Source of the DNA: an uncultured Pseudoflavonifractor sp.
GTDB lineage: Bacteria > Bacillota > Clostridia > Oscillospirales > Oscillospiraceae
Length of the DNA: 51,278 nucleotides
Direction of reading: 5' to 3'
Assembly: GCF_944387275.1 (NCBI RefSeq)
Contig: NZ_CALXEG010000020.1
Coordinates: 1 to 51,278 of the forward strand
This document shows, one piece after another, positions 26,974-35,055 of this stretch. Position numbers and translations under genes: made by a program. Under the pieces are notes generated by a model, which was not told where the DNA came from, searched no databases, and saw nothing but the letters and a program-made list of their open reading frames with translations. The number at the start of each line of letters is the position of its first letter. Position 1 is the stretch's first letter.

Positions 26974-27010
26974 AAGAGCGCCTGCGAACTTGGTTCGCAG
27001 GCGCTCTTTT
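26974..27010. terminator. Bidirectional terminator between the sensor operon and the GH101 gene
   Basis: 14-bp perfect stem (26976-26989 with 26993-27006, 3-nt loop) with A-rich sequence before and TTTT after. It can stop both convergent transcripts. Confidence 0.88.
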
Positions 27011-27027
27011 GTGCGCTGATGGGAAAA

Positions 27028-30000
27028 TCAGATGTTCTGGCAGAAGCGGCTGAGGATGGCGGCCGCCTCGGCGCGGGTGGCAGTACCGGCGGGGTCCAGC
27101 AGGTTGCCGTTCTTGCCGTTGATCAGGCCCTGGCCGTTGGCCCACTTGAGGCCGTCGGCAGCCCAGGCGCTGACAGAGGCGCTGTCGGCAAAGCCGGAGA
27201 GGTCGCCGCTGACAGTGACGTCAAGGCCCTTGTACCGGGCATAGCCGTACAGGATGACGGCCAGCTGTTCCCGGGTGATGACATCGTCAGGCCCGAAGAG
27301 GCCGGTGTCATAGCCCTTCACAATGCCGTTGGCGGAGGCCCAGGCCACAGCCTCGGAGTAGTACTGTCCGGTGGGCACGTCTCCGAAGGGGGCCGCGCCG
27401 CTGACAGCGGGGGAGCCCTCCAGCCGGTAGAGGATGGTGACGATCATGCCGCGGGTGGTGAACATGTCGGGGCTGAAGGTGGTAGCGGAGGTACCGGTCA
27501 TCAGGCCGGTGCTGCAGACATAGCGGATGTCGGGGTAGTACCACTCGCCCTCCTTCACGTCGGTGAAGGGGTTGACCCAGGTGAGGGCGGGATCGTAGCC
27601 GATGACATACTTGGAGAAGTGGCCGGTGACAAAGGTGACGGTCTTGTCCACAGCGTGGTAGGTGGTCTCACAGGGGGTGAGAGCGCCGTCCTCAGCCATG
27701 TAGTAGACCACGATGCACTCCGGCTTCTGGCCGTCCTCAGCGGCGTAGGGGAGGGTGACGGAGGCCAGGCCGCCGCCCAGGTCGCTGATGGTGACAGAGC
27801 CGCTGGTCAGGGTGATCTCGTATACGGGCATGCCGTTGGCGGCCGCCTTCTGGGCGTCGGTCAGGTCGTCCTCAGACAGAAGGGAGATGGTGAGGGTGAC
27901 GGACCGGCCCTCCACGGCGGAGGCGGCAGCCAGCGCGGCGGAGTCCAGCGTGATGGTGCCCAGACCGGATACGACCCGCAGGGAGGCGTCCGCGTTGGCG
28001 CTGAGGGTCTTGAGACCGTCGGTGGGGAGGGTGATCTCCACGGTGCCGGCCTGACCCTTGACCACGAACTCCACCACGGGGGCAGAGCCGTTGGCCTGGG
28101 CGGCGGACAGAGCGCTGTTTACCGCCCGGTTCATGGTAAAGGTGGTGACGCTGACGGCGGCAGTGCCGGCGGAGACACCGGGCCAGAGCTGGGTGGTGAC
28201 CGTGGTGGTGCCGTCGCTGGTGACCGGGCTGCCGGGCATGGGGATGGTGGACTGGGAGTCGCCGTCGTAGGACCAGCCTGCGTACAGGGTGATGGGGGCG
28301 GTCACAGGGGTATCGAAGTCGTAGCGGTTTTCACAGGCGGCCTCGGTGTACCAGCCGGTGAAGATGTAATCGGTACGGGTGGGGGCGGTGGGCTCGGCGG
28401 CCTTCTCGCCCTCCTTCACGGTCTGAGCGGCCACGTCGCTGCCGCCCTGGGAATCAAAGGTGACCACAAAGGTGTTGCCGGAGGGGACCATGGCGGCATC
28501 CAGGGCCTCGATGGCCTCCACCACGGACTTCCAGGTGGCAAGAGGCTCGCTGGCGGCCTCCGCCAGGGCGATGGCGGCGGTCAGCTCGGCGCTGGGCTGC
28601 TCCACGGCCTTGGCCTCGGCCAGCTTGGCCGCCAGCTGGGTGACAATGGCGGCGTCCATGTGGCCCTCGTTGGTGGTGCGCTTGGGGATGATCTTGCCGT
28701 AAGCGTCGGACAGAGCCTTCAGAGCGGCGTCCACCGCGGCCTGCTGGGCGGTCTCGTCCTTCAGGAGCGTCTCAGCGTCGCTGCGGGCCTTCAGGAAGGC
28801 TGCCACCTCGTTGCCGTCCACCACATCGTTCTGGGGGATGGCGGCGCAGAGGGTGTACAGCTCCTGGAGCTTGCTCTTGTCCACCAGGCTGTTCAGGGCG
28901 GCCTTGGCGTCCCGCAGGGCCTGGATCATGGCGTCCACCTGGGGAACGGTGACCTGCTCGGTCTCCTTGAGGGCCTTGGCCTCGGCGATCTTGCTCTGGA
29001 AGGCGGTCCACTGCTCATCCTGCTGGTAGTAGTCGGAGGAGACGGCCTCCATCTCAGTGATGACGGCCTGGAGTCGGTCCAGATCCTCCGCCTTGGCGTA
29101 GGCCACCAGGGCGTCCTTGGCGGACTGGAGGGCGTCCTGAGCCTGCTGGAGCTGCTCCTGAGTGGGCGCGTCGGCATCCAGGACAGCCTTGGCGGCGGTC
29201 ATCTTCTCGGCGAAGACAGCCCAGGTCTCGGGGGTGTAGTCCGCCTGGACCAGCGCCTCACACTGGGTGTACAGGGCCTGGAGAGAGTCCTTGGAGGCCT
29301 CGGAGATCTCGTCCACAAAGAAGTTGTCGATGGCGTACTCAGAGATGCTGCCCGACTTGGTGATGTCCACATAGTAGTCGTCGTAGTCGCCGGTGGTGAA
29401 GGTCAGGGTGACGGGGGCGTTCTCACCCCAGTTGCCCACGGCGGAGCACACGAGGGAGCCCACCACGGCGTTGGCGGTGTCCTGAGCGGCGGCGGCCTTG
29501 TCCGACTTCACAGCCAGGGTGAAGACCTGTCCGGCGCTGCCGGCGATGTACTCCAGGCCGATGGTGTACTTGGTGTTGGGCTGGAGGCGCAGGGTGTGGG
29601 GCAGGGTGCGGAAGTAGTCGCCCGCTCTGGTCTTCAGGGAGAATCTTCCGTCAATGGTGTCGAAGGTGTAGGGCGCGTTGGTCTCGGAGAGGTGGCTGGT
29701 GTCCGACTCGGTGGACACGAAGGGGCCGTAGCCCTCGGTCACGTTCTCAAAGTCCTCGTAGAAGTAGTGGGAGCCGTAGTCGCTGGGGGTGTGCTCCACG
29801 ATGCGGACGTCGTCAAAGTGGACGTAGGAATTCTCGCCGGTGCCGTTGGTGCCGGTGAGGGCCAAGGTGACGGTGCCGCTCTCGGGGGCGGTGAACTCCA
29901 CCCACATCCGCTGGAGGTAGCGCTTGTACTTATCGGTGTGGTGGATGCCGTAGACCACGTTGCTCTCGGTCATGTAGTTGGTGGCCAGCTGAGTGTCGCC

Positions 30001-33000
30001 GTCGCTGACGGTGATGGAGGCGGTCTTGCCGCTGACCTCGGCCCACACGGAGGCCTGATAGGTCTTGCCGGGGGTCAGGCCGGTGATGGTCTGGGTGGCG
30101 GAGCCGTCCTGGCTGCCGTTCATGACCAGGTAGGTGTTCTCGTGGTCGTTGTCCCAGAACTGGGCGTTTTCCACCGTCCAGCCATAGCCGGGGGTAAAGC
30201 TGTCAAAGCCGGCGTCCTTCACCAGGCCGCCCTCGCCCCAGTTGTAGCTGGTCAGGCTGCCGGTCACATCCACATCGGCGTCGCCCTTGTAGATGACGTA
30301 GGGAGTCTTGGCGTCGGCATTGATCTTGACCTGATTGCCGTTGATGACCTCCACGGTCTTCATGTCGGTGCGGCCCTTGTCGGAGAGCTTGAACACCTTC
30401 ACGCTGGTCTGGCCGGCGAAGGTGGCGGGCAGGGTCCAGGTGCTCTCGCCGCCGGAGGGGTTCCAGTGGTAGATCTTCTCCACACCCTCCACGGTGAAGG
30501 GGATGAAGATATTGTTGCCTCTGGCCACCTCGTTGCCGTCCAGGGTGATGACGTTGGTGCCGTTCTCCATCTTGGTGACCACGTTCAGCTTCTCACCCAG
30601 CACCACCTCGTTGGTGTTCTCCCACTGCATGATGGGGTACTGCACCAGGAAGCGGTTGGGCAGGACGCTGGTGAAGAAGTGCTCCAGGGAGCCGTTGTAG
30701 TCGGAGGCGCCCTGCCAGCCGTTGATGCCGGAGACACGGTTGGTGCCACGGAACAGATTGCTGCTGCCGAAGATGTCCTGATACTGGTTATTGACGAACC
30801 GGATCAGGTTGCCGGCCAGGCTGTCCTGGGTCACATGGGCGCCCACATGGTGGGCCCACACGCTGTGCTGGTCCACGGCGCTGGGGTACTCGGTGGCCAT
30901 GGCCATGCCCATGGAGTTGATCTTGCTCACCAGGGTGTACATGGGCCAGCGGGTCTTGTGGTACACGTCCACATAGATGAGGTCCAGCATGCCCTCGGTG
31001 TCCTCGTTCAGCTGGTCCAGACGGGCGGTCATGCCCTCATCGGACTTGTCCAGGGAGTCGTTCTCGTGGTTGATGAGCCGGGCCACATCGTACCAGGGCC
31101 AGCCGCCCAGGGAGGTGGCCAGACGGCCGTAGGTGGAGCTCTCGGGGTAGGTCTCGGTCTCGTTGATGTGGATACCGATGTTGGTGTTGTAGTCCTCAGA
31201 CACGGACAGCAGGGTCTTGAAGTCGGTCAGACCGCCGGCCGCCTGGTTGTAGTTGGCGAAGTCGTTGTTGTTGGAGTCGTGTCCCTGGCCGTTGTAGCCC
31301 TTGATGATGACGGTCTGGGGGAAGTTGTCCAGACCCAGGGACATCTTCTTGATGTTGTCCAGGATGCGGAGGAAGGGGTACTGGGCGGCGCTGCCCACGT
31401 CCATGGCGATGGTGTTGTAGCTGCCCATGACCACCTCGTAGCCGTAGGCGTCGGAGGTCTGGCCGTCCTTCTGGCAGTCGTCGCGGCGGGCGATGGCGCC
31501 GTCCTGGTAGTCCACCTTGTTGTCCTGGTTGCGGTCGCCGGTGACGGCCACCTTCACCCAGGGCTCAGCGAACATGATCTCGTCGTCCAGGCCACGGTAG
31601 GGGAAGCCGGTGCTCCACAGGCCGGTGGTGGTGTGGTCGCCGTTGCGCATGGTCTGGTAGGAGATGCCCCGGTGGCCGTTGTAGGTCTCGTTGTTGATGC
31701 TGGCCGCCAGCTCGTTGTTGCTGATGACCACGATGGAGGCCGACTGGTACATGTCGGCTGCGGGGGCGGTGGTCAGGTCGGTGCGCACCTCGCTGGTGCT
31801 GTAATTGGCAGCCCGCAGCTCGGCCCCGGCCTGGGCGCTGGACACGGACACCAGGCTGTGGACCGGGAAGTTGATGTTGTAGAGGTGGTAGGCGCTGTCG
31901 TCGATGTTCTTCAGCTTCATCTGAAGGACGTTGTTGGTGACAGTGAACTCCACGTCAAAGGTGACGGTCTGGGTCTCAGACACGTTCACGGTCAGGTGGT
32001 AGGTGGCGGTGCTGCCGGTAAACTCGGAGGTGACCGCAGGCCTGTACTCCTTGTTGTTCAGCTCCACCACATAGTAGGGGATCTCCTGGCCGTTCAGGGT
32101 CTTGCCGTCCAGGGTGTAGCTGATGACCCGGGGGAAGCTGCTGTCCATGGTGACGGACATGCTGTCGGAGGAGATGACCTTCTCCTCACCGGTGGACTCC
32201 TCAGCCACGGGCATATCCACGGAGGTGACCTTGAAGCTGAGCAGCTCCATGGTGGCGCCCTTCACGATGATGCCGGGCAGGCCGTTGCCGCCGTTGAAGC
32301 AGTCCACGGGGCCGGACCAGACCTCGTAGTTGTCCACCCACACGACGGCGTTCTTCTCCAGGAAACGGACCCGGACCGTGTAGGGCACTGTGCGGTTGCC
32401 GAACATCTGGTTGCCGTCGTCATAGTTGGGCAGGCTCATGTTGCCGGAGCTGGAGGTGGGGCCCATGGCCACGTAGCTGGAGGTGCCGGCATACCGGGCC
32501 AGAGCGGAGAAGGAACCCGAATCGGTGGTCAGATTGAAGGTGAACTCCACGTCGCAGTTCTTCAGCTGGGGGGCGCTCTGGTCCACCAGGAAGGCGTTGG
32601 AGGCGTTGGAGATGATGAGGGCCTGCTTCTCCGCGTCATAGCGCAGGTTGGCGCTGCCGGAGAGAACGGCCATGGGGTTTTCGCCCTGGGTGGGGTCGGT
32701 GGTGAAGTCCCGGACGTAGTTGATCTGGCTGTCCTGGGGCTTGGCCTGGACCAGCACGTGGAAGGAGGCCTCAAAGCCGTCCTGGAACACAAAGGTAAAG
32801 GCGGCGCCGCCGGCTTCCTTCATCTCCTCGGTGATGAGGGAGCCCTTCAGGGTGACGGTGCTGCCGGACACAGTGTAGTCGGTGTCCTTTGCCAGCTCCT
32901 GCTCGCCCAGTTTGACGGCGGTCAGCGGGTTCTGCTCGGCGGTCTCGCCCAGACGGACGATCATGTCGGCGGTACCCGCCTCGGCATAGGTCAGGGAGTA

Positions 33001-34614
33001 CTCCTCAGGGCTCAGTTCCACGGCGACCCGCTGGCCCACCACGATGTTGTCCAGCTTGGCCTTGCCCTGGTTGTCGCCGGAGTCATAGCCCCAGACCACC
33101 GCGCCTACCTTACCGGAGCCGGTGCCCGCCAGCTCGGGGATGTCCTGAGAGAAGACCCGGCTGCCGTCGATGGTCACAGTGACCTTGGTGCCGGCGAAGT
33201 CCACGCGCAGGTTCTTGGTGGCGTTTTTGTCCCAGGAGCCGGCGTCGAAGGAGGCGACCTGGGTGCCGTTCTTGGTGATCTGCCAGGAGCTGCCGATGTC
33301 GTAGACCACGCTGACATAGTTGCCGTTGTCCTGGAGGCGGAAGGCGATGCCCAGACGGCCGCCGGACAGGTTGGTCACGTCGGCCTGGAGGAAGCCGTTC
33401 TCCACCTCGGGGGAGCGGCCCACCACAAAGAGCGCCTTGGTCAGCATGCCGTCCACCTTGGACACGGTGGCGTAACCGTTGGCGCCCTCGCCGTCCTGGA
33501 AGGTGACGGTGCCGTCGCCCGACTTGAGGGCCAGCTCACCGCGCTTGGAGGCGTCGGTAAAGGTGACCAGGTAGTTGCCGTCAGCGTCGGTCTCGTCCAC
33601 GGGCTCCACAGGCTCCACAGGGGGCTCCTCGGGCTCGGGCAGGGGCTCCACCTGGACGGCGCCCATCTCAATGGCGCTGACCTTGATGTGGCCGCGGGCG
33701 CTGTCGTCCCCGTCGCCCCACACCCGGAAGCCGATGTGGCCGGCCTCCTGGCTGATGGCGGGGTCGTCGATGGTGCCGTGGGCCACCTGGATGCCGTCCA
33801 CCAGCACCCTCACGTCGGCGCCGCTGAAGACCAGCCGCAGGGTGAAGGGGGTGCCGGCCTCCACGGCATAGGAGGCGTCGGCAGTCAGGCCGCCCCACTT
33901 GTTGCCGCCGTTGCCGCACCAGCCCCATTTGCTGTCATCATAGCTGATGCCGGTGTAGTGGGTGCTGTCGGTGTACCGGTAGAGCAGGGCAAAGCGGGAG
34001 GTGGTCACAGGGGTGATGGTGGCCTGGACGTAGCCGTTGGCCAGGGCGGGGGACTGGGCGTCGCAGTAGGCGGTGTTGCCGTTGGCGCCCGTGCCCCACA
34101 GCTCCATCTCATTGTCGGCAAATGCGATGGTGCCGGTGCCGCTGTCCGCGCCCACCTGCCAGCCGCCGTGGGATTCCTCGGTAAAGGAGGAGAGGGCGTA
34201 GGGCTCCTCCACGTCGGCCTGGGTGACCCGGATCTCGGCGGCGGAGGCAAACTTGGCGCCGCCCTCATCACAGGCGTTTACAGCCACCAGCTTGATGTAC
34301 TGGATGTAGTAGGGCGTAAAGGAGGCGGTCTTCCACTCGTGGTCTGCCGCCCAGTCGCCGGAGGCGATCTTTACAAACTGATCGCCGTCAGTGCTGGCCC
34401 AGATCTCATACTGGGTGATGGTACCGTTGAGCTGGTTGCCCTGACGGGGCAGGTACCGCAGGCCGTCCACCGGGATGTCGCGGCTCTCGTCGCCCATATC
34501 GGCAGCGGCCAGGGGAGAGACCTGGGCCTCCGCTGCCGGAGCGGCGCCGGCAGGGGTCTCCACGGCCAGGGCCGGCATGCCCAGCAGAAGGCTCAGGGCC
34601 AGCAGGCCTGCCAT
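27028..34614 (-). CDS. SLH-anchored endo-alpha-N-acetylgalactosaminidase (GH101)
   Basis: 2528 residues from the ATG at 34614; releases Gal-beta-1,3-GalNAc from mucin O-glycans at the cell surface. Order: signal-peptide core (about 1-17); CBM-like region 55-132; jelly-roll modules at about 135-320, 340-530 and 630-800; GH101 sandwich at about 810-1040; catalytic barrel at about 1040-1345, with DLIYVDVYHK (D1216, probable nucleophile) and MATEYPSAVD (E1242, probable acid/base), matched to GH101 by position; carbohydrate-binding modules to about 1770; helical FIVAR-like repeats 1772-2045; an InlB-type repeat 2048-2116 (FDSQGGSDV, GWYTEAAC); three SLH domains from 2348 to the end. SLH anchors to cell-wall polymer. 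The good ribosome site belongs to an upstream ATG at 34638, cut off by a TAG (see next entry). It may need readthrough or reinitiation. Confidence 0.88.
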   Translation of the reverse strand: MAGLLALSLLLGMPALAVETPAGAAPAAEAQVSPLAAADMGDESRDIPVDGLRYLPRQGNQLNGTITQYEIWASTDGDQFVKIASGDWAADHEWKTASFTPYYIQYIKLVAVNACDEGGAKFASAAEIRVTQADVEEPYALSSFTEESHGGWQVGADSGTGTIAFADNEMELWGTGANGNTAYCDAQSPALANGYVQATITPVTTSRFALLYRYTDSTHYTGISYDDSKWGWCGNGGNKWGGLTADASYAVEAGTPFTLRLVFSGADVRVLVDGIQVAHGTIDDPAISQEAGHIGFRVWGDGDDSARGHIKVSAIEMGAVQVEPLPEPEEPPVEPVEPVDETDADGNYLVTFTDASKRGELALKSGDGTVTFQDGEGANGYATVSKVDGMLTKALFVVGRSPEVENGFLQADVTNLSGGRLGIAFRLQDNGNYVSVVYDIGSSWQITKNGTQVASFDAGSWDKNATKNLRVDFAGTKVTVTIDGSRVFSQDIPELAGTGSGKVGAVVWGYDSGDNQGKAKLDNIVVGQRVAVELSPEEYSLTYAEAGTADMIVRLGETAEQNPLTAVKLGEQELAKDTDYTVSGSTVTLKGSLITEEMKEAGGAAFTFVFQDGFEASFHVLVQAKPQDSQINYVRDFTTDPTQGENPMAVLSGSANLRYDAEKQALIISNASNAFLVDQSAPQLKNCDVEFTFNLTTDSGSFSALARYAGTSSYVAMGPTSSSGNMSLPNYDDGNQMFGNRTVPYTVRVRFLEKNAVVWVDNYEVWSGPVDCFNGGNGLPGIIVKGATMELLSFKVTSVDMPVAEESTGEEKVISSDSMSVTMDSSFPRVISYTLDGKTLNGQEIPYYVVELNNKEYRPAVTSEFTGSTATYHLTVNVSETQTVTFDVEFTVTNNVLQMKLKNIDDSAYHLYNINFPVHSLVSVSSAQAGAELRAANYSTSEVRTDLTTAPAADMYQSASIVVISNNELAASINNETYNGHRGISYQTMRNGDHTTTGLWSTGFPYRGLDDEIMFAEPWVKVAVTGDRNQDNKVDYQDGAIARRDDCQKDGQTSDAYGYEVVMGSYNTIAMDVGSAAQYPFLRILDNIKKMSLGLDNFPQTVIIKGYNGQGHDSNNNDFANYNQAAGGLTDFKTLLSVSEDYNTNIGIHINETETYPESSTYGRLATSLGGWPWYDVARLINHENDSLDKSDEGMTARLDQLNEDTEGMLDLIYVDVYHKTRWPMYTLVSKINSMGMAMATEYPSAVDQHSVWAHHVGAHVTQDSLAGNLIRFVNNQYQDIFGSSNLFRGTNRVSGINGWQGASDYNGSLEHFFTSVLPNRFLVQYPIMQWENTNEVVLGEKLNVVTKMENGTNVITLDGNEVARGNNIFIPFTVEGVEKIYHWNPSGGESTWTLPATFAGQTSVKVFKLSDKGRTDMKTVEVINGNQVKINADAKTPYVIYKGDADVDVTGSLTSYNWGEGGLVKDAGFDSFTPGYGWTVENAQFWDNDHENTYLVMNGSQDGSATQTITGLTPGKTYQASVWAEVSGKTASITVSDGDTQLATNYMTESNVVYGIHHTDKYKRYLQRMWVEFTAPESGTVTLALTGTNGTGENSYVHFDDVRIVEHTPSDYGSHYFYEDFENVTEGYGPFVSTESDTSHLSETNAPYTFDTIDGRFSLKTRAGDYFRTLPHTLRLQPNTKYTIGLEYIAGSAGQVFTLAVKSDKAAAAQDTANAVVGSLVCSAVGNWGENAPVTLTFTTGDYDDYYVDITKSGSISEYAIDNFFVDEISEASKDSLQALYTQCEALVQADYTPETWAVFAEKMTAAKAVLDADAPTQEQLQQAQDALQSAKDALVAYAKAEDLDRLQAVITEMEAVSSDYYQQDEQWTAFQSKIAEAKALKETEQVTVPQVDAMIQALRDAKAALNSLVDKSKLQELYTLCAAIPQNDVVDGNEVAAFLKARSDAETLLKDETAQQAAVDAALKALSDAYGKIIPKRTTNEGHMDAAIVTQLAAKLAEAKAVEQPSAELTAAIALAEAASEPLATWKSVVEAIEALDAAMVPSGNTFVVTFDSQGGSDVAAQTVKEGEKAAEPTAPTRTDYIFTGWYTEAACENRYDFDTPVTAPITLYAGWSYDGDSQSTIPMPGSPVTSDGTTTVTTQLWPGVSAGTAAVSVTTFTMNRAVNSALSAAQANGSAPVVEFVVKGQAGTVEITLPTDGLKTLSANADASLRVVSGLGTITLDSAALAAASAVEGRSVTLTISLLSEDDLTDAQKAAANGMPVYEITLTSGSVTISDLGGGLASVTLPYAAEDGQKPECIVVYYMAEDGALTPCETTYHAVDKTVTFVTGHFSKYVIGYDPALTWVNPFTDVKEGEWYYPDIRYVCSTGLMTGTSATTFSPDMFTTRGMIVTILYRLEGSPAVSGAAPFGDVPTGQYYSEAVAWASANGIVKGYDTGLFGPDDVITREQLAVILYGYARYKGLDVTVSGDLSGFADSASVSAWAADGLKWANGQGLINGKNGNLLDPAGTATRAEAAAILSRFCQNI

Positions 34615-34654
34615 CTATCTTCTTGCCATTCTTTTCATATACACGCTCCTTCTC
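34612..34654 (-). other. Interrupted start region of the GH101 gene (in-frame TAG)
   Basis: Reading on the minus strand, a GAGAAGGAG ribosome site (34646-34654) sits 7 nt before ATG 34638. The frame runs MKRMARR, then TAG at 34617-34615, then ATG at 34614 and AGLLALSLLLG. MKRMARR+x+MAGLLALSLLLG is a normal basic-then-hydrophobic signal peptide, so x was probably a sense codon such as TGG (one G-to-A change). The ATG at 34614 has only a weak AGAAG upstream. Sequencing error, real mutation, or a leader peptide are all possible. Confidence 0.7.
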
Positions 34655-34995
34655 TGATCAGTGTATTCCTTCCTGTGTACCCTTCGGCGGCCTCCTTTCC
34701 TGGGGGATTCCGTTCACCTTGGCACAGTATGCGCCGCCGCTCCCCACAGCGGTTTTGCATATGCCCCAAATTCCATATTGTGTTTTAAATTCAAAAGTGT
34801 GAGCAGGGAGGATTTGTGCAAAGTGAACATGGTGATCTCACGCCCAGCATATCATAAAATCTGGATGAAGTCCACTTTATCGGAGAAATCAGCAATATAG
34901 TCACAATATTCTACAAAATAAATAACGTAATCCGCGTATTTCGACATCTTGACCAGATTGCGGCGGAGAGAGAAGGGAATAACTGTGAGGAAAAT
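34655..34995. other. Spacer between the anti-sigma gene and the GH101 gene
   Basis: About 340 bp, AT-rich, with no gene I can support. It must hold the GH101 promoter on the minus strand; several TATGAT- or TAGAAT-like boxes occur but none has a convincing -35 partner. A 38-codon minus-strand frame is present without a ribosome site. Confidence 0.5.
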
Positions 34996-35031
34996 AAAAA
35001 ACGGCTGGAAAGCCGAAAGGCTTTCCAGCCG
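34996..35031 (-). terminator. Terminator after the anti-sigma gene
   Basis: Perfect 13-bp stem (35002-35014 with 35019-35031) with a GAAA-type loop, followed on the minus strand by a six-base T run (34996-35001). Confidence 0.9.
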
Positions 35032-35055
35032 GAAAAAGACTGGAGCTGGAGGCAG

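Noticed and set aside
34660..34850. 38-codon minus-strand frame upstream of the GH101 gene
   Set aside because: No ribosome site, no recognisable product, and it sits where the promoter and leader should be.
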